64,000 nucleotides of DNA from Phanerodontia chrysosporium (Eukaryota; Basidiomycota; Agaricomycetes; Polyporales; Phanerochaetaceae): assembly GCA_001910725.1 (NCBI GenBank), contig MJGA01000048.1, positions 62,001 to 126,000 on the forward strand. Direction: 5' to 3'. Positions within the stretch are counted from its first letter, which is position 1, and the number at the start of each line of letters is the position of its first letter. Below are positions 33,576 through 46,500 of the stretch, piece after piece. A program made the position numbers and the translations under genes. The notes beneath the pieces are model-generated. The model ran no database searches. It worked only from the letters and a program-made list of their open reading frames with translations, and was not told the DNA's origin.

Positions 33576-34991
33576 AATAGGTCTAAATTAGTACTCGCCG
33601 GACCCTCGTTGTCCTAACCATCCTAACTGTACCTAATGCAAATCTAGCCTACCTAATTGGCAGCTAATCAGCAGTGGATACCCGAAGGGATGTCCAGAGT
33701 GCATCCACTGTCTGCCATGTATTCACCGACTGAAATTTAGCAATACATACTTAGAGAAAGGAGCACACGAGACAGGCGAACGGCTTGCTCGCGAGAACGG
33801 CGCGCGGGCAGGCAAGGCGCGTCACGTTGAGTCACAGCGCGTGACCACCTGTTTGCGGGAGAGCGTGACATAGAGTGACACCACGTCATCGCTCAAGTTC
33901 TTTCTGAACGCGGCTCCGTACGAGGCTATCCTCCTCCCCTCATCACGCTGCGCTGCGAGATTCACATATCAAGCAGGGCGTCCTCTACCCCTCGTCTCAC
34001 ACCGTGGTATGTGTTCACTGCCTGCAAGCTCATAGGGACGTGTGCAGGTCACGCATGGTCGCTCTACCACTGCGCGACCTTGGTGGCCTCACCGGAGATA
34101 CTTACCGGAACAGACAACATGCGGGTGATAAGCGAGGTGTAGGGTGGGCTGCTTGCGTCAGCCTGTCCAAGGACGGAGGGATAAAAGGAGTCACCCTGGG
34201 TGCGTCTCGTTGTTCTCCCTGGTATCTGGACTTGTGCTCATATCGGTTTGCCCGCTGCAGATCCGACCCCAAGCATGGTGCCCGAAACGAAGGCCTATCA
34301 TACGTTGGACGTCAGAGCCACGGACACATGAAGATGACACCTTGGTGAGTCACATGCCTACTAGGCCGATCGACAGGTGACAAGTTGATGACTGCGATTC
34401 CAGGTTGGTCTGTCCCTCCTCGGCATGGCAAATTTCACACTGAAAGGTAAGTATGCGTTACATGGTTGCGAATATGAAGCCAGAACTAACGAAATATTTG
34501 TGTAAGTATTGAACTAGGTTTGTGCCCCATCGGATCGCACCTGCGAAGGTATGAGTGTACCGAGGTCGAGGTCGGCACCCAGTTGCGCGAACACGTGTAA
34601 GTCCTCTGTATGGTCTCCATCGGGTAGCTGTAGCTGACCTTCGCTGCCAGGCATGTCGGCACTTTAGGCAGAGCTTGACGTTCGAGACGCCGAGCGATAG
34701 GTAGCCCTGATGCACCACTCTTAGCATGTACTGTAGATGTATACCATTCAATACAAGTATCTCTGAGTGTCTATAGAGTGAGTGCGAAACCTAGCAATGC
34801 ATAGGCTCGAGCAAATGTCTGGATTTTGGTCCCTATGGGGATTATATTAGGGCTAATTAGCGCAAAATTAGCGAGTCTCCCGGTGGCAACCTTCCTAATT
34901 AGCCCTATTCGTCCTATTTCACTAATTCTACTAATTAGGCTCGAATAGTACTAGTTTAGGGATATTTAGGTGAGGAAATTCTTCCTGATGC
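33551..34991. mobile_element. 1441-bp terminal-inverted-repeat element, only in unit 1
   Basis: The ends are GCATCAGGAAAAATCTCCCG at the left and, reverse-complemented, GCATCAGGAAGAATTTCCTC at the right; inverted similarity extends about 44 bp. Units 2 and 3 have the uninterrupted sequence GAGCCGCCGCCCGCGGAC at 47087 and 59129, equal to the left flank joined directly to the right flank, so no bases of target are visibly duplicated. Subterminal parts are rich in CTAATTAG-like motifs. The inside has no recognised transposase; a 114-codon frame at 34004-34348 has no known domain. Probably a non-autonomous DNA transposon of unassigned superfamily. Confidence 0.8.
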
Positions 34992-36123
34992 GCCCGCGGA
35001 CATCAAAGCCGCTTCGCGCTGGAGTTGGGCGCAGAAGATCACAGGACTCCGTGCCGCGGGAAGACATGTCGCCGTTCGCTGCGAGCCGCCGGTTTGCGAG
35101 GCGCGGCTTCGTTTCGAGTCCGAAAGCCGTGTCTGAACGGGTCTGAACTCGTTGGCTGGCTTGTAAGCGACGCAGCCGTGGGGTTGCCACCGCGAGTGCA
35201 GGGGCGGGCACGCCCGCAGATTCACTGGATGGGCTGGGCGGGCGTGTCGAGAACGGCCATGGGAGTGATCTCGACTTGAAGGCGGCCGCGAGAGGGCCGA
35301 GGTCCCAGCGGAGGGCTCAGCAAAGGCACGGCGGGCGAGACCGGGACTGCTCGCAGGGAGCCGTGCCCGGATTAGTTGTCGTCGTCCTGGCGTCCGCGGA
35401 GCGTTCTGATGGCGGTACGCGCGTGTGGGAATGGCTGGTGAAAGCCAGTGGTGGTTGGAGGCACGGCGGCGAGACACGGCGGGGCAGACCGGCCTCTGTG
35501 GCTGCGATGACGCCGAGGGCAAAGTGAGCGGGTAGCTCGCGGGGACAGGAACAGCATACGCACCTGATCCAAGGCGTACCACGCCTGTGCAAGCTGCCAC
35601 TCTCCGTTCGCCTGGGCAGAAAGCCTCGCGAGCCGAGAAGCTCGGTCGTCATGTTCGCGTGGTGCAACGGCATGTGTATCGCTGGCTAACGTGTCCGCGC
35701 GTCGCCTTTGTTTGCCGCGGCGACAGGACACGGGCGGCGGACGGTGCCGCAGGGCATGCCGGAGGTCGTGGTTGGGGATGGAGAAGACGAACGGCGCGAA
35801 AGAGTCCGGGAAGCGCGGAACCGTGGCGGGCGCCTACGCATGCAGTGCGTCGCCGGCACGCAGCCCGTTGTGGATCAGATGCACACTGTAATGGATGGAC
35901 GACCAGGAAGTGCTCGAGTCTTCGCGTCGCGTCGCGTCGCGCTCCATGACGCGGACGTTGGGTCGCACCCCGCGCTACTCTGATAACCAGACTCCGCCGG
36001 GCGCTTGCGCGGATCCGCTGACGAAGCTCGGATAGCACCCCACGGTGGACTCCAGTGACCCGGCGCAGAACGGGTTTTCACTGGGGGTGACGCGTCGACA
36101 TCTCTCACGCTCGTCCTTGCAAT
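34992..36123. other. GC-rich tail of unit 1, no gene supported
   Basis: Follows the insertion. Open frames on both strands differ between units and are Arg/Ala-rich. A tandem GTCGC run (CGCGTCGCGTCGCG, about 35926-35940) is present. Equivalents: 47264-48144 and 59306-60186, which are identical to each other. Confidence 0.4.
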
Positions 36124-36531
36124 GCGGGAGGAATTCCAAGAGTCCTCTCTTGCTCCTTCTAGCATGCTCTCGCTGACAACCCGTGGATGCCGTCTACTTT
36201 CTCATGAACCTGCACGCCGACGTGAAAACCTACTCACGAACGTTCGCGTCGTTCATAGCGTCACGAGCGCGAATCAAACGCGCTCACGTGCATAGCCACG
36301 CTCAGCGTTACCCACGGTCTCATTGGGCGCCGGAACCGAAGTCGAACCAAGCGACGTTCGTCCCTTTGTTCGCGCTTTGGAAACACCCGTTCGTCCTGGG
36401 CGAACCTCACGACCCCCTTTCCCTCGACAGTGCTCTCGTCTCAAGCTACAACGGCCGCGCTGCTCCAGCTCCTGCTCCTCGTTCATGCTTGTGGTCTCGC
36501 TCTAGGCACTGCGCGGACGTCACTACCAGCG

Positions 36532-39084
36532 ATGCCTCGATCTGAAGCGTCTGAATCCACGTACCCCGAGTCGACCCTCGGGCCTGCCAGCCCCATCTTT
36601 GGCACGGCGTCCTTCTCGACGTTCACCGCCACTGCTCTCACCTCGTTGTGGCCGGGCTCACGAAGAAGTGCGTGCCTCTGTCTCTCATGCAATAATATAA
36701 ACTCATGTGCGATGTAGACCAGTCCAAGAGTTCGTCATGCGTCAGCGACGGGGCCTCCGTCATCGATAACGATCGTGTCGAGGCCAACACGCTCCGCGAC
36801 AGCTCTTCTCAACTTACTACGTCCTCCCGCACATATGGCCATCACACCTATTCACGAAGCTCTGGCAGCGTCACTGAACGTGAAACATACTCCTACCCAT
36901 CTACCAGCACCCTCTCGAGCTCGTACCATGTCCGCTCATCGACCGATCCCTATGCCGCCACGTCTTCCCAGCCCTCGCAAAGCTTCACGAACAGCACCTC
37001 TACGCCGGTCAGCTCTACGTCCCAGTCCCGAACCGTCCCCTCTCAGTCCTATGATCCGTCGCAGAGCACGTCCTCGCGCCACACCGCCTCTGCCGGCCAC
37101 TATACCTCGACGCTCTCGTCTTCGCAACTACACTCCCACCCCACGACCAGCAGCAACACAGGCAGCGTCTCCCGGCGCACTGCCGGAGAACTCATCGCCT
37201 TGTACGAAGAACGTGCAGCAGGCCAACGCTCGTCGTCCCCCTCCCCCTGCCCGCGTCCATCAACCAGGCCCTGCACTCCCGCACGCCGTCGCTCCCGAGC
37301 GAGCGCGCCGGCTCCCCGACGAAGGCCCCGACCGTGAGCACCGCGACGCTCGGCATGCCCGGCGCGCTCTCCAGGAGCATCCGCGGCCCGCCCTTGAGCG
37401 CCGACTCGCGCTCGCGGAGCGACGGCAAGTCCGAGGTCTCCGCCTGGAGCTTTGGCAGCGGCAGTGCGACGCAGACGCGCCAGACGCGCTCGCGCTCGCG
37501 CTCGCCGACGTCCCGCACGCGCTCGCGCGGCAGCAGCCCGGGCAAGTCCGCAGTGTCCAGCTGGACGTACTCCAGTGGTGGTGCGGGCTCCGGCGGCGGC
37601 GGCATCCTCGGCGCGATCTCCGGGTTCGTCGGGTTGTCCGGTTCACGCACCACTTACTCGTCTTCTGCGCGGACGTCCTCGCCTTCCCGGACGTACACGA
37701 GGCGAACCAGCAAGAGCCGCAGCACCAGTCGCAGTGGGCGCTCGCCCTTCAGCACTGCGCGCCGCGCGCGGAGCAGGAGCCCGTACGGCAGGACGACGGA
37801 GCGTGCGCGGAGCCGCTCGGTGCCTGCGAGCCCGGCGAGGCGACGGGCCGTCGAGAGCGAGTCCACGTCTGAGGAGGTCGACCTCGCAGCGATGGACCCC
37901 GGGAACGACCAGGAGGTGAGTTGTCTCAGCGGCCAGCTTTCGCTTTTCTGACGACAGTCTGAATGCGATGTCAGCCGGTCTACGAGGCCCCGGTCTGGTA
38001 CTACAACGTGCACCGCCTCTCGGACTACACCTGGCAGCTCGGGCACGCGCAGCTCTTCCCGCACATGCTCGTCGTGCGCTGGACGGAGCCGTCGGGCCTC
38101 ATCGCCGAGGTGAAGCTCGATCTGCTCTCATGCGTCGAGGTGCGCACCGTCCGGCCGAGTGGCATGGAGAGGGACGTGCGGGTCACGGTCGAGCGGGACG
38201 ACGGGCGCGTCGAGAACGTGCGCCTGATGACGTTCGAGCTCGGTTACAGCGACAGCCTGGAACGACTTGGCGCGGAGACGAGGGTCGAGATGGGTGCTTG
38301 GTTCGACGCCATCCAGTGAGTCTTCGACGCTGTGCATCTCACGCGCGTTCTCATTGTCCGCAGGACCGTGTTTACGGGGAACATGTCGCTTGCGTCGGGC
38401 TCACATGGACACGAGCGTTCCGCCCCCGACGGCTACGAGGACGAGGCTCTATCTCCTGCCGACGACCCCGAGGAAGAGAACGCGTCCGACATGCAGATCG
38501 GCTCGCGTTCCACCATCTACATCTCCAGCAGCCCGCGCGCGCCGCCCCGGGCCCCGCTCGTGGAGGAGGTGGTGCAGCCGCGCAGCCTGACACCCCCGAT
38601 CGACGTCACCGTCAGCAGCTGGCGGGCGCGCTCCGAGATCTCGACGCTGTACGAGCGCACCTCCCGCTCGTCTGCTACCTGTACGAGCGCATCAACGCGC
38701 AGCGCGACAAGCTCGTGCAGGAGATGGAGGAGAAGGGCATGCGGCTCACGCCCGAGGAGATCCGCGAGCTCGGAGACCGCGCGCCCGACTTTCGCTACAC
38801 GCTGTAGACACGAACGCTACGAATCTCATGTCAGGCTGGATAGACAAGTTGTCACATTTGGAAAGCAGATCGCGTCGACATACCGCTTGCGACGACGCGC
38901 GTCTGCTTACATAACGCCAGCGCCACAAACTGCGAGGGCTCCGCGACGCTCGCTCGATCGTCACGACCTACAAACGACACTCTGGGAGCTGGGTTTTCGG
39001 ATATCCCGCCGGCAGCTGAGTTTTCAGGATATCCCGCCGGCAGTGGCGCTATCTAGGCAACTCGCCGACTGCGGCTCTATCTAG
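36532..39084 (+). pseudogene. gene A, unit 2: frameshifted copy
   Basis: Exons at 36532-36667, 36718-37915, 37975-38315 and 38364-39084 match unit 1. Exon 2 is 31 bases shorter: about 30 bases of in-frame Ser/Arg repeat deletions plus one C missing from a C-run at about 37237-37241 (five Cs against six in unit 1). That puts the C-terminal part of exon 2 out of frame with its first part, so the PH-like domain is not reached in frame. Splice sites are conserved, but the second intron differs in sequence from those of units 1, 3 and 4 (GTGAGT donor). Confidence 0.65.
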
Positions 39085-40530
39085 ATAATCGACCACCCCC
39101 GCTCCCAATCAGCTCCCTCTTTGTCCCCGCCCAAGCCCGCCCTGTCACTCGCGGCGCACGCAGTGTGTTCCATCGCCGGCATACCGTCCTCTTCCGCCCT
39201 GCACGTCTGCAAACGACCCGCGCTTCGGTGAGTGTCCAGACTCGTTCTATGTGTTTCCCATGGCTCACAGACCGCACTGGCTCGCGCAGCCGTGCCCTCT
39301 ACCACCAGACACGCCAGCGAATGGCCCCGCTCGGACGTCTATTTCCTTGGAGGGACCGTTAGCATGACTCTGCACGGCAGTTGGGGGACGCACCCGTGAG
39401 TCGTCGTCTCCATCCCGCGCGTTTGCGCTCTCCCGCATGTGTCAGCCACGCAAAGGCACCAGTACCGGCCTGCACGACGGCGCCGGCATCCATACATGCC
39501 CTACAGAAGCTCAAAACCCACATGCCCCGACCCCGTTCGCGGGAACGCGATACGTCGCGTCGCAGCAGAATAGACGCCCATCCTCCGACCTCGACAACTC
39601 TCGCCGTAGCTCGGCCGCCGCTCCTCTCTTGCACGCTGCGATGGTGCGTGCATTTGCACAGAGTTGTTGGCTTTGCCAGCTGACGCTCTTGGTTGCGCCA
39701 GCCCTCTCCAGCCGTGCCCCGGGCTGTACTGCTGTTAGTGCTCGCCAGCGCGGCTTTGAAGACGCAGGACGCACCTCCAGAACACCCGACGCACCAGGAG
39801 ACGTCGCACACTCGGCCACCGGAACGCGATACGTCGTTTCGGCGCAAAATGGACACCAGTCACCGGAGGTCTCGCCGCTACACGACCCGCGTGGCTCGTC
39901 CGTCCACCCGCGATGCCGGCACGCCGTTCCGCGCAGCGTACGACGCCAAACGCGCCCCGCAAACCGCCCTCGAGACGCCTTCAATTGAGTCCCGCCCGGT
40001 CGCCGGACGGCGATACGTCGTGTCTGCGCGGACGCACGGCGAGAACACCGCCGAGCGCGCGGTAAAGACCGCCATTCGTGGACGCCAATGGGACACCCCG
40101 CAGCCGTCGCCTTGTGCGGCCGGTGGTGCTGCAGACGCGCCTCGTGCGGCGCCGGGCAGAGTCGACGCCGCGGACACGTCGGCCGCGGGAAGTCGATCCG
40201 TCGTCTCGAGACACGGCCCCTCGTCCTGGCACGCGGCGAGACCGTCTGTCTCCCCTGCTGGCGACACGCCTCGTCGGGCCAGGGCGGTCTCTGCGTCGTC
40301 GGCGGAAGCGGCCAGTGCCGAGGACGGCACGATGACCGCGGTGCGGCTTTCGCGGCGACAGCACGGGCCCGTCCACGGCAGACCTCGTCGTGAAGGCTCT
40401 CGCCTGCTCGTTCGAGCGCACGGCCCTCGCGGGGACGTCAACCGGCGGCAGCGAGTCGACTCGGCAAACATACCTGTACCGCGACGGCGGCACGGTCAGC
40501 CTCGGACGCGGACGTGCACACCAGCAGTAA
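39085..40530 (+). pseudogene. decayed coding region with RYVVS-type repeats, unit 2
   Basis: Counterpart of 25637-26895. Here a single frame is open for 380 codons from about 39693 and covers the third and fourth RYVVS-type repeats, while the first and second lie in another frame. Extra bases around 40035-40070 restore the frame that is lost in units 1 and 3. Confidence 0.35.
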
Positions 40531-41588
40531 GACTCACCAGGGACCCAGCGCCGGCGCCACCTTTGCCTGCAGTCGCCCCGCGCCGCGCCGTGCGCTCCCT
40601 CCCAGCGGTGAGTGTTTTCACCGCCACCACCGTCGCTGCCCTGTCGCTCACACCCGCACCGCTCCCCGCAGTAGCGTTCGCTGTCTTCGCAAGGACCGGC
40701 TTGCCCGGTCGTCGGTGTCTCGCGGGGCGGCCGAGCGGCCAGGACGTTGAGCGAGAGACGGCGCGCCGCGGCTCGCCAGGGAGGCAACAGCTCCGCGCGC
40801 CGGATGTACATGGGACGGGACGGCAGGAGACGTGACACGGACGGGCGCAGCGGAAGTGATGCCCTGCGCGAGCCGATGCGCGCGGGACGCGCCCGAGAGG
40901 AAGTGGTGCCCTCTCGGGCCTGCGTCCTAGTGGAACCGCGATGAATGATGCGCGTGCGTTGCTGTCGTGCCCGCACTGAGACGAAAGGCCGCATGGTGGG
41001 CTCGCTGGGAGGTGGTCCATGGGTGCTCGGCGGGCGGCCACTTGCGGCGTGAGGCGGTCGGACATGAAGACGGCGTTCGTGGACTCGTGCCTGCGCGTCG
41101 CCGAGCGGTGCCCTAGTGTGCGCGCGGGTGGTCTCCGGGTGTGAGATGGGGTGGTGTGGCGGTAGGTAGTAGACAAGAACATGGGTGTGAGCCCGAAGAG
41201 TGAGATGTCTGTAGTGAAGTAAGACCATAAGACAGTGAGGCAATGAGCAGCTATGAGGCGCACTTACTGAGGCCAGCATGAGTGGTGTGAATGAAAACCT
41301 GAGCCTGTGTGCATGAAAGGGAGGAGAACAGGGAGACAGCCTGCCCAGGACTGTCTCTCTGCTCTCCGAGGGCCTGGGCATCAGTAACACGATCAAAAAA
41401 AAATTCACTGCAGTGCACTCGGGCGTCGTCGATCCCACGCTAAGGTCACCATCAGTCAAAATTTAGGCTCGCACTAGCAACGGCGGTTTCTGGTCCCGCT
41501 GCGATCCAGAATTCTCTCCGGATCCGGGGTGAGTTTCAGGCTCTCGCAGCGGTTTCCGGTCACTGTCCGTCATTGAGAATTTGACAAT

Positions 41589-41635
41589 GAGAAATTATCT
41601 GGCCAAAGGGCATCTCTTTCGCCAGATGATTTCTC
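41589..41635. repeat. conserved stem-loop in AT-rich DNA, unit 2
   Basis: Same arms as unit 1; the loop differs (CATCTCTTTC in place of CATCCCTCTC). Confidence 0.7.
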
Positions 41636-43445
41636 TCTGCCAATTCCTCACAAGTCTGATTTTCTGTACGCTTTTCCGCATTTTATTATTACCTCAAAAC
41701 CTGTCTACCTAGGGGTATGAATACATGCAACCTCGGAAAGCAGACTCTGTCTAGAACATCACATTGTCGTCTTCAACCAGAATCTGTCAAAAACTGCTGT
41801 GCCCATCAGGAATGTCGCCAGCAACACCGCCCGCCGTTTGCGCACCCAATCCGGTGCCTCGGGAACGGTGCAGCGACGGCGCGGGATCGGACGTGCCTAG
41901 CACACTGCCACTCACCGACGTGGATCTTTGCCGGCCAGCGCAGCGGCTGCATGTTTGTAGCGGCATGCACTCGGCGCCGAGACCAGTGCCCCGTCTGTCG
42001 AGCCGGGATTAGCAGGAGGACGCCGGAGCGAGGTGTAGATCCGTGCGCACCAAGCCCGCCCTGAGCTCCGGTCGCCGCTTGGGCGGAACACACTCGCGCG
42101 GTGACTGGTTGAGGTACACTCGCGACTGACAGGCCCGCGCCGCATCAACGGCTCTCTGAAGCCGCCCACCCTGGATCCATGCTATCCTGCACCGAGATTG
42201 AGTGCGGTGACGTCGGGCATGCTACTCAGTAGACGTACGAACGAGCCGGAGGCTGTCGAGGGCATGATTCACAAGTCAGTCCTCAGTGTAATGGGACACC
42301 GTGACTGGAGGCAGCTGCTGTCTGGTGGACATTACAACCTGTAGGATGTGCAAAACAATATGAGAGCGGTACCTGTTACAATCAGCAAGACAGTGCAGCA
42401 CGAAACGTGCACGGCAGAGCTAGTTGTACACGTCGGAGCGACTTGAACTCGAGATACATCGGAGGCCCCGAGCAGCGATCACATCCGATTGCCACTTTCA
42501 TGTGCACTCGATGGTGGCAGTCCATGTTTTGGCTACTTTCTGTAGCTCTCGAGCACGCGCGGTCCAAATATTGCGTCGCGGCCGTGGAGGTCGAGAGCGA
42601 GAACACGATGGGCGCTTTGCTGCCAGAAATGGGAAGACGCCACAAAGCTTCCGGCGCTGCCGCCTGCTTTGCGCTCGTCCACCACTTCTGCCTCGCGCTG
42701 ACCAATGTCAGCCACGCAAAAAGGTATGCAAAACCCTTTCTCACGCCAGCCAGGTACTCAAAACCGTCAAAAGTCATTGTACGGCACGCGCGTTTCGGCG
42801 AAAACGCGTAGAAAACGCGGAGGCTGCGTTCAGAGCCTCGGCGAGGACTCGACGGGCTAGCGCAACGGAGATGGCAGAGGTGCGTGAGACAGCCATCAGA
42901 CGGTGTCATGGCGCCAAGACCCTGCAAACTTACCCCTCAGATTCGCTCCCGAACGCGGATTCCTGCGGAACCGCGGCGTTCATGCTACATGGCGGCGCTG
43001 TGACCTGGCACACCCAGTAAAAGACCAGTGGTACGTTAACTTGCTGTCTCGCCTGGCTGACGTGCTATGTAGACGCTGAATGCTTGCTCTTCTGCTGCTT
43101 AGCTGGCCCGTTTCTGGTGCAGGACGCGGGAATCGCGTCAAAACGCGTGCCGGCACATCCTCTCCTCCTCCCTCGTTACGACACTCACCGCGAGCCCCGG
43201 GCAGCCGGGCGGGTAACCAAGAGCGCCCATCAGGCAGCGCCACCATCTTTCTGGCACCCCTGACATCGCGTCGTCGCACGCCGAGCATGTTACGCGGTGG
43301 ACTAGGACGAAAGGGACACGGGCAAGCCCGCTTCCGTTTCGTCCTTGTCCACCGAGGGACCGTTCGAGCGTTGCCCGGCACTGGCAGGACACCGGGAAGG
43401 GGGCCGAGAGTGACAGTTCTGGGGTGTGCCCGGCCCTGCTGCGTG

Positions 43446-43452
43446 TATAAAA
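43446..43452 (+). promoter_or_regulatory. TATA box, unit 2
   Basis: Same TATAAAA and pyrimidine tract as unit 1. The ATG at 43566 is followed after four codons by TAA. Confidence 0.6.
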
Positions 43453-43565
43453 GGTGAGCAATCCGGGCTGGTCTCTTCATCCCGCTGTCCGCTTCTCACC
43501 CTCTCTAGACTCCCTCCCTCCCTCTCTCCCTCCCTCTCGCTCATAGTCTGCCCTGTCTCGTCCTC

Positions 43566-46500
43566 ATGCTCGACGCCTTCTAAGGCTGTCCTTTCGAAGC
43601 CCCTCTCATCATCGCCATCACCGTCGCCGTCGCCGTCGCCGTTGAGCTTTCGGCCCTCAAGGGGTACATTAGCAGAAGGACACGTCGGCGCGCCCGACCT
43701 CCTCTCACCTATCGAAATGTACTCATCCCCGTAAGTGTTCAAGTTGTTGAAGCACACAGTGGCTCGCTTATGATGCTCTCGAGAAAGGTAATGTACGTGT
43801 TATTCATGGTTGTGTAGCCTCGGCGATGCTTACTGACTGCACTGTAAGGCCAGGCACCAGGAATGCGACCCACCTGCGGCACATCGGGCAGTCGACAGAG
43901 ACCATAGCCGGCCGATAACTTCATGAGCACCGCTGGCTCTCTGCGAAAAGGCTGACCGAACACCCGGCCATCGGCTCTGCACGATGGATCTCGTTCCCGA
44001 TCATGAGTCCTCGGGTGCTCCGCCGCAATGTCAATAGATAACCCCGACCCCACTGCAGGTCTGTAGCGGTGTATCTGGAGATCTGCCCGACCGCTTCCCG
44101 CGGCGTTAGATATTGACCGCTGGAAGCCTCGACTGCAAGGTCGTTGTTCGGCCTTGCTGTGAACTATACACGCGGTCAGTTTTAAGGCCTTAGTTCCCGC
44201 CACCTCACCTGTTCAACGAAGTCTTACTTTCCTCTCTAGCCGGCACGCTCGAGTAACACTGTCATTCACCGGTAAACGGACATCGTCTCACCAATGACGT
44301 CCGACCTCATTGTTTGTTCATGGACTGACTCCCGTAAGGGTCACTACCGAAAGGACATGTCGGCGTGCCCGACCTCCTCTCACCTATCGAAATGTATACA
44401 TCCCCGTAAGTGTGCAAGTCAGGGAAACACGCCATAGCTCGCTAATGTCGGTCTCACAAAGCTAGATGGCTGACACTCACGCTCCATCGGTCAGATGGAA
44501 TGGTAAGTGTGCGATTATACGGGGTACATCGTATATTGACTGAAACTCATCGCTACGACAGATTACTCGACTTGCCCGAGCGGCCCTGACACCGGTACCT
44601 TTGCGACAGACTCATTAACGTACGTCACCCTCCATCTTCGTGGTCTGTCGTACTGACATCGCCTCGGACTAGGTGCGGCCGAGCGAGGCACCCCTCCCCG
44701 TTCGCCGTCGTCGCTTCGAGCGGAGGAATAACGGCGCCTCGGCCTCGCCCTTTGCCTTTGCACGTCCCCATCGCCGATGACTCGGAGGACCCTGTGCGGT
44801 GAGCTCCGAGTCACCGGCTGGCCTTTCGTATGCACTTGCTAAAGGCAGGTCTCCAAGGCTCGCCGCTGCTCGGGGACGCGCCGACATTGGAATTTGCTGC
44901 AGCGCGGACAATACCGGCGTGCGGAGGCGTCTCGCTCGTCGGCAGTCAACCTGCTTCAATGCCCAGGTATGCTTTACTCGCTAACGGCGTGTCTGCACCG
45001 TACTAAGTGCTTCGCCTGACGCGCAGGCCGTGCCGGACGAGTAGCCGTCCGGTGCTTTCGCGTGCCACGATCGCGCCAGCTCGCGAGACTCACTGACCCG
45101 AAATCCACCGCGACGTTTGTGTTCTGGACAATCTGTCCGCTGTGTCGGCCCTCGTGATCCAAGCCTCGCTGTCCGGGACGCTTTCGGTGGTACGGCTGGA
45201 CGCCGGGGAGTGGTCGCTGCCGGGTCTTCACAAGCGATCGTTATCGGGAGCTCGCGCTCAGTCACCAACGAATCAAATAAACTAGTAGTGTCATTGCATG
45301 ACTAGTAGTAGTACATCTGCAAGGTCTGTAAGCCTCGCTCACATCGTAGTAACGCATCCATTAAGGAGCCGCACCTTTTATTTGTCTCCCTCTGCCTCGC
45401 GAAGTGCACACGCGGCGTACTCGCCCTTGTCCCACCCCCGCGCTGACCCTAACCTGACAGCTTCCGTCGACCCTCTCGCTCGGCGACGCTGGGCGAGATT
45501 GCCGTCGATCCACCGGCGTCGTCAGCTTGTGTGCATCTCGTCGAAGCCGGCCCGCTGTCGTCCGTCCGTGCAGACCCGCGTCCGTCATTGTCCCCATCGC
45601 CGCCTCAGGCAGGCTAGCCTCCCGCAAAGGTGCGTCCGGCTTACCGCTAGACTTTGTCGATGCCGTGCCTAACGCTCGCATTCAGCCCCATTTCCAAGGC
45701 GCCGCCTGTCCTCTTTCGCGGTGAGAGTCCATTCGGACGGCGGCATTGTCCACCAACCCGACCGAAACCGGAGCTCTCCGCCACGCCCGCGCCGCCGACT
45801 GTCGAGTACGGGTGTCGGCTTGACCTGAACGTCCAGAGGTACGTCTGTGCCCTCGCCGCCCTCGCCGTGCACCGCTGTAACGTCTGACAAGCCTCTTCAC
45901 AGGGCCTGCTCTTCTCCGGGCTGTCGTACGCTCCTCACCCGAGTATCCCGACCGGTCCTCGGCGCGGCCTTGTTGACGGCGACTGGACGTCGCGATCCGT
46001 CGTCCTCATTGTGAAGCTATTTCGTGTAGGTGCTTCTCCGGTCCATCCGTATGGACGTGCTGCTGACGTTCTCGGCCGCTCACCAGTCTACCACGAGGCC
46101 GGTCGATGGCGATCGTCCAGCAAAATCGGGTCGGTGAGTCTCCCTTGTCTGCTCGCAGAAGATGTCCGGCAATGAGTTTTATTGATGAACTATTTTACAG
46201 CAGTTACGACGCCTGCCTAGAGGAAGCTGTCAGCCGATGCAGCCCGGTAACGCAAGCTGTCAGACTCACCGACCCCTTTCCGCCTCGTGTGTACCAGCTT
46301 CCCCTCACTCCCTCTCCGTCCGCAGATTCGCTTCGCTAACGGCATCACCTTGGCAGTATCCTCGCGGCGCTTTCGCCACCAGTCATCGAGAGCGGCAGGC
46401 CCTCGTTGCCGTGCGATGCCTCGCGTTCGACGTACGGTGTACGACGTCGGCCGGACAGCCTGTCCCGCGTTCGACCCGCCAAGGGTGCGAGCCGTCGCGT

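Larger units (their letters stand above)
22470..36123 (+). repeat. tandem array unit 1 (about 12.2 kb plus a 1441-bp insertion)
   Basis: Anchored on GCGGGAGGAA at the start of each unit. The first 240 bp are clearly diverged from units 2-4; strong similarity begins near 22710. Order within the unit: gene A, RYVVS-repeat coding remnant, AT-rich stem-loop region, TATA promoter, intron-rich gene-like region, and a GC-rich tail. Unit 1 alone holds the insertion at 33551-34991 and about 100 extra bases near its end (35965-36120). Confidence 0.85.
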
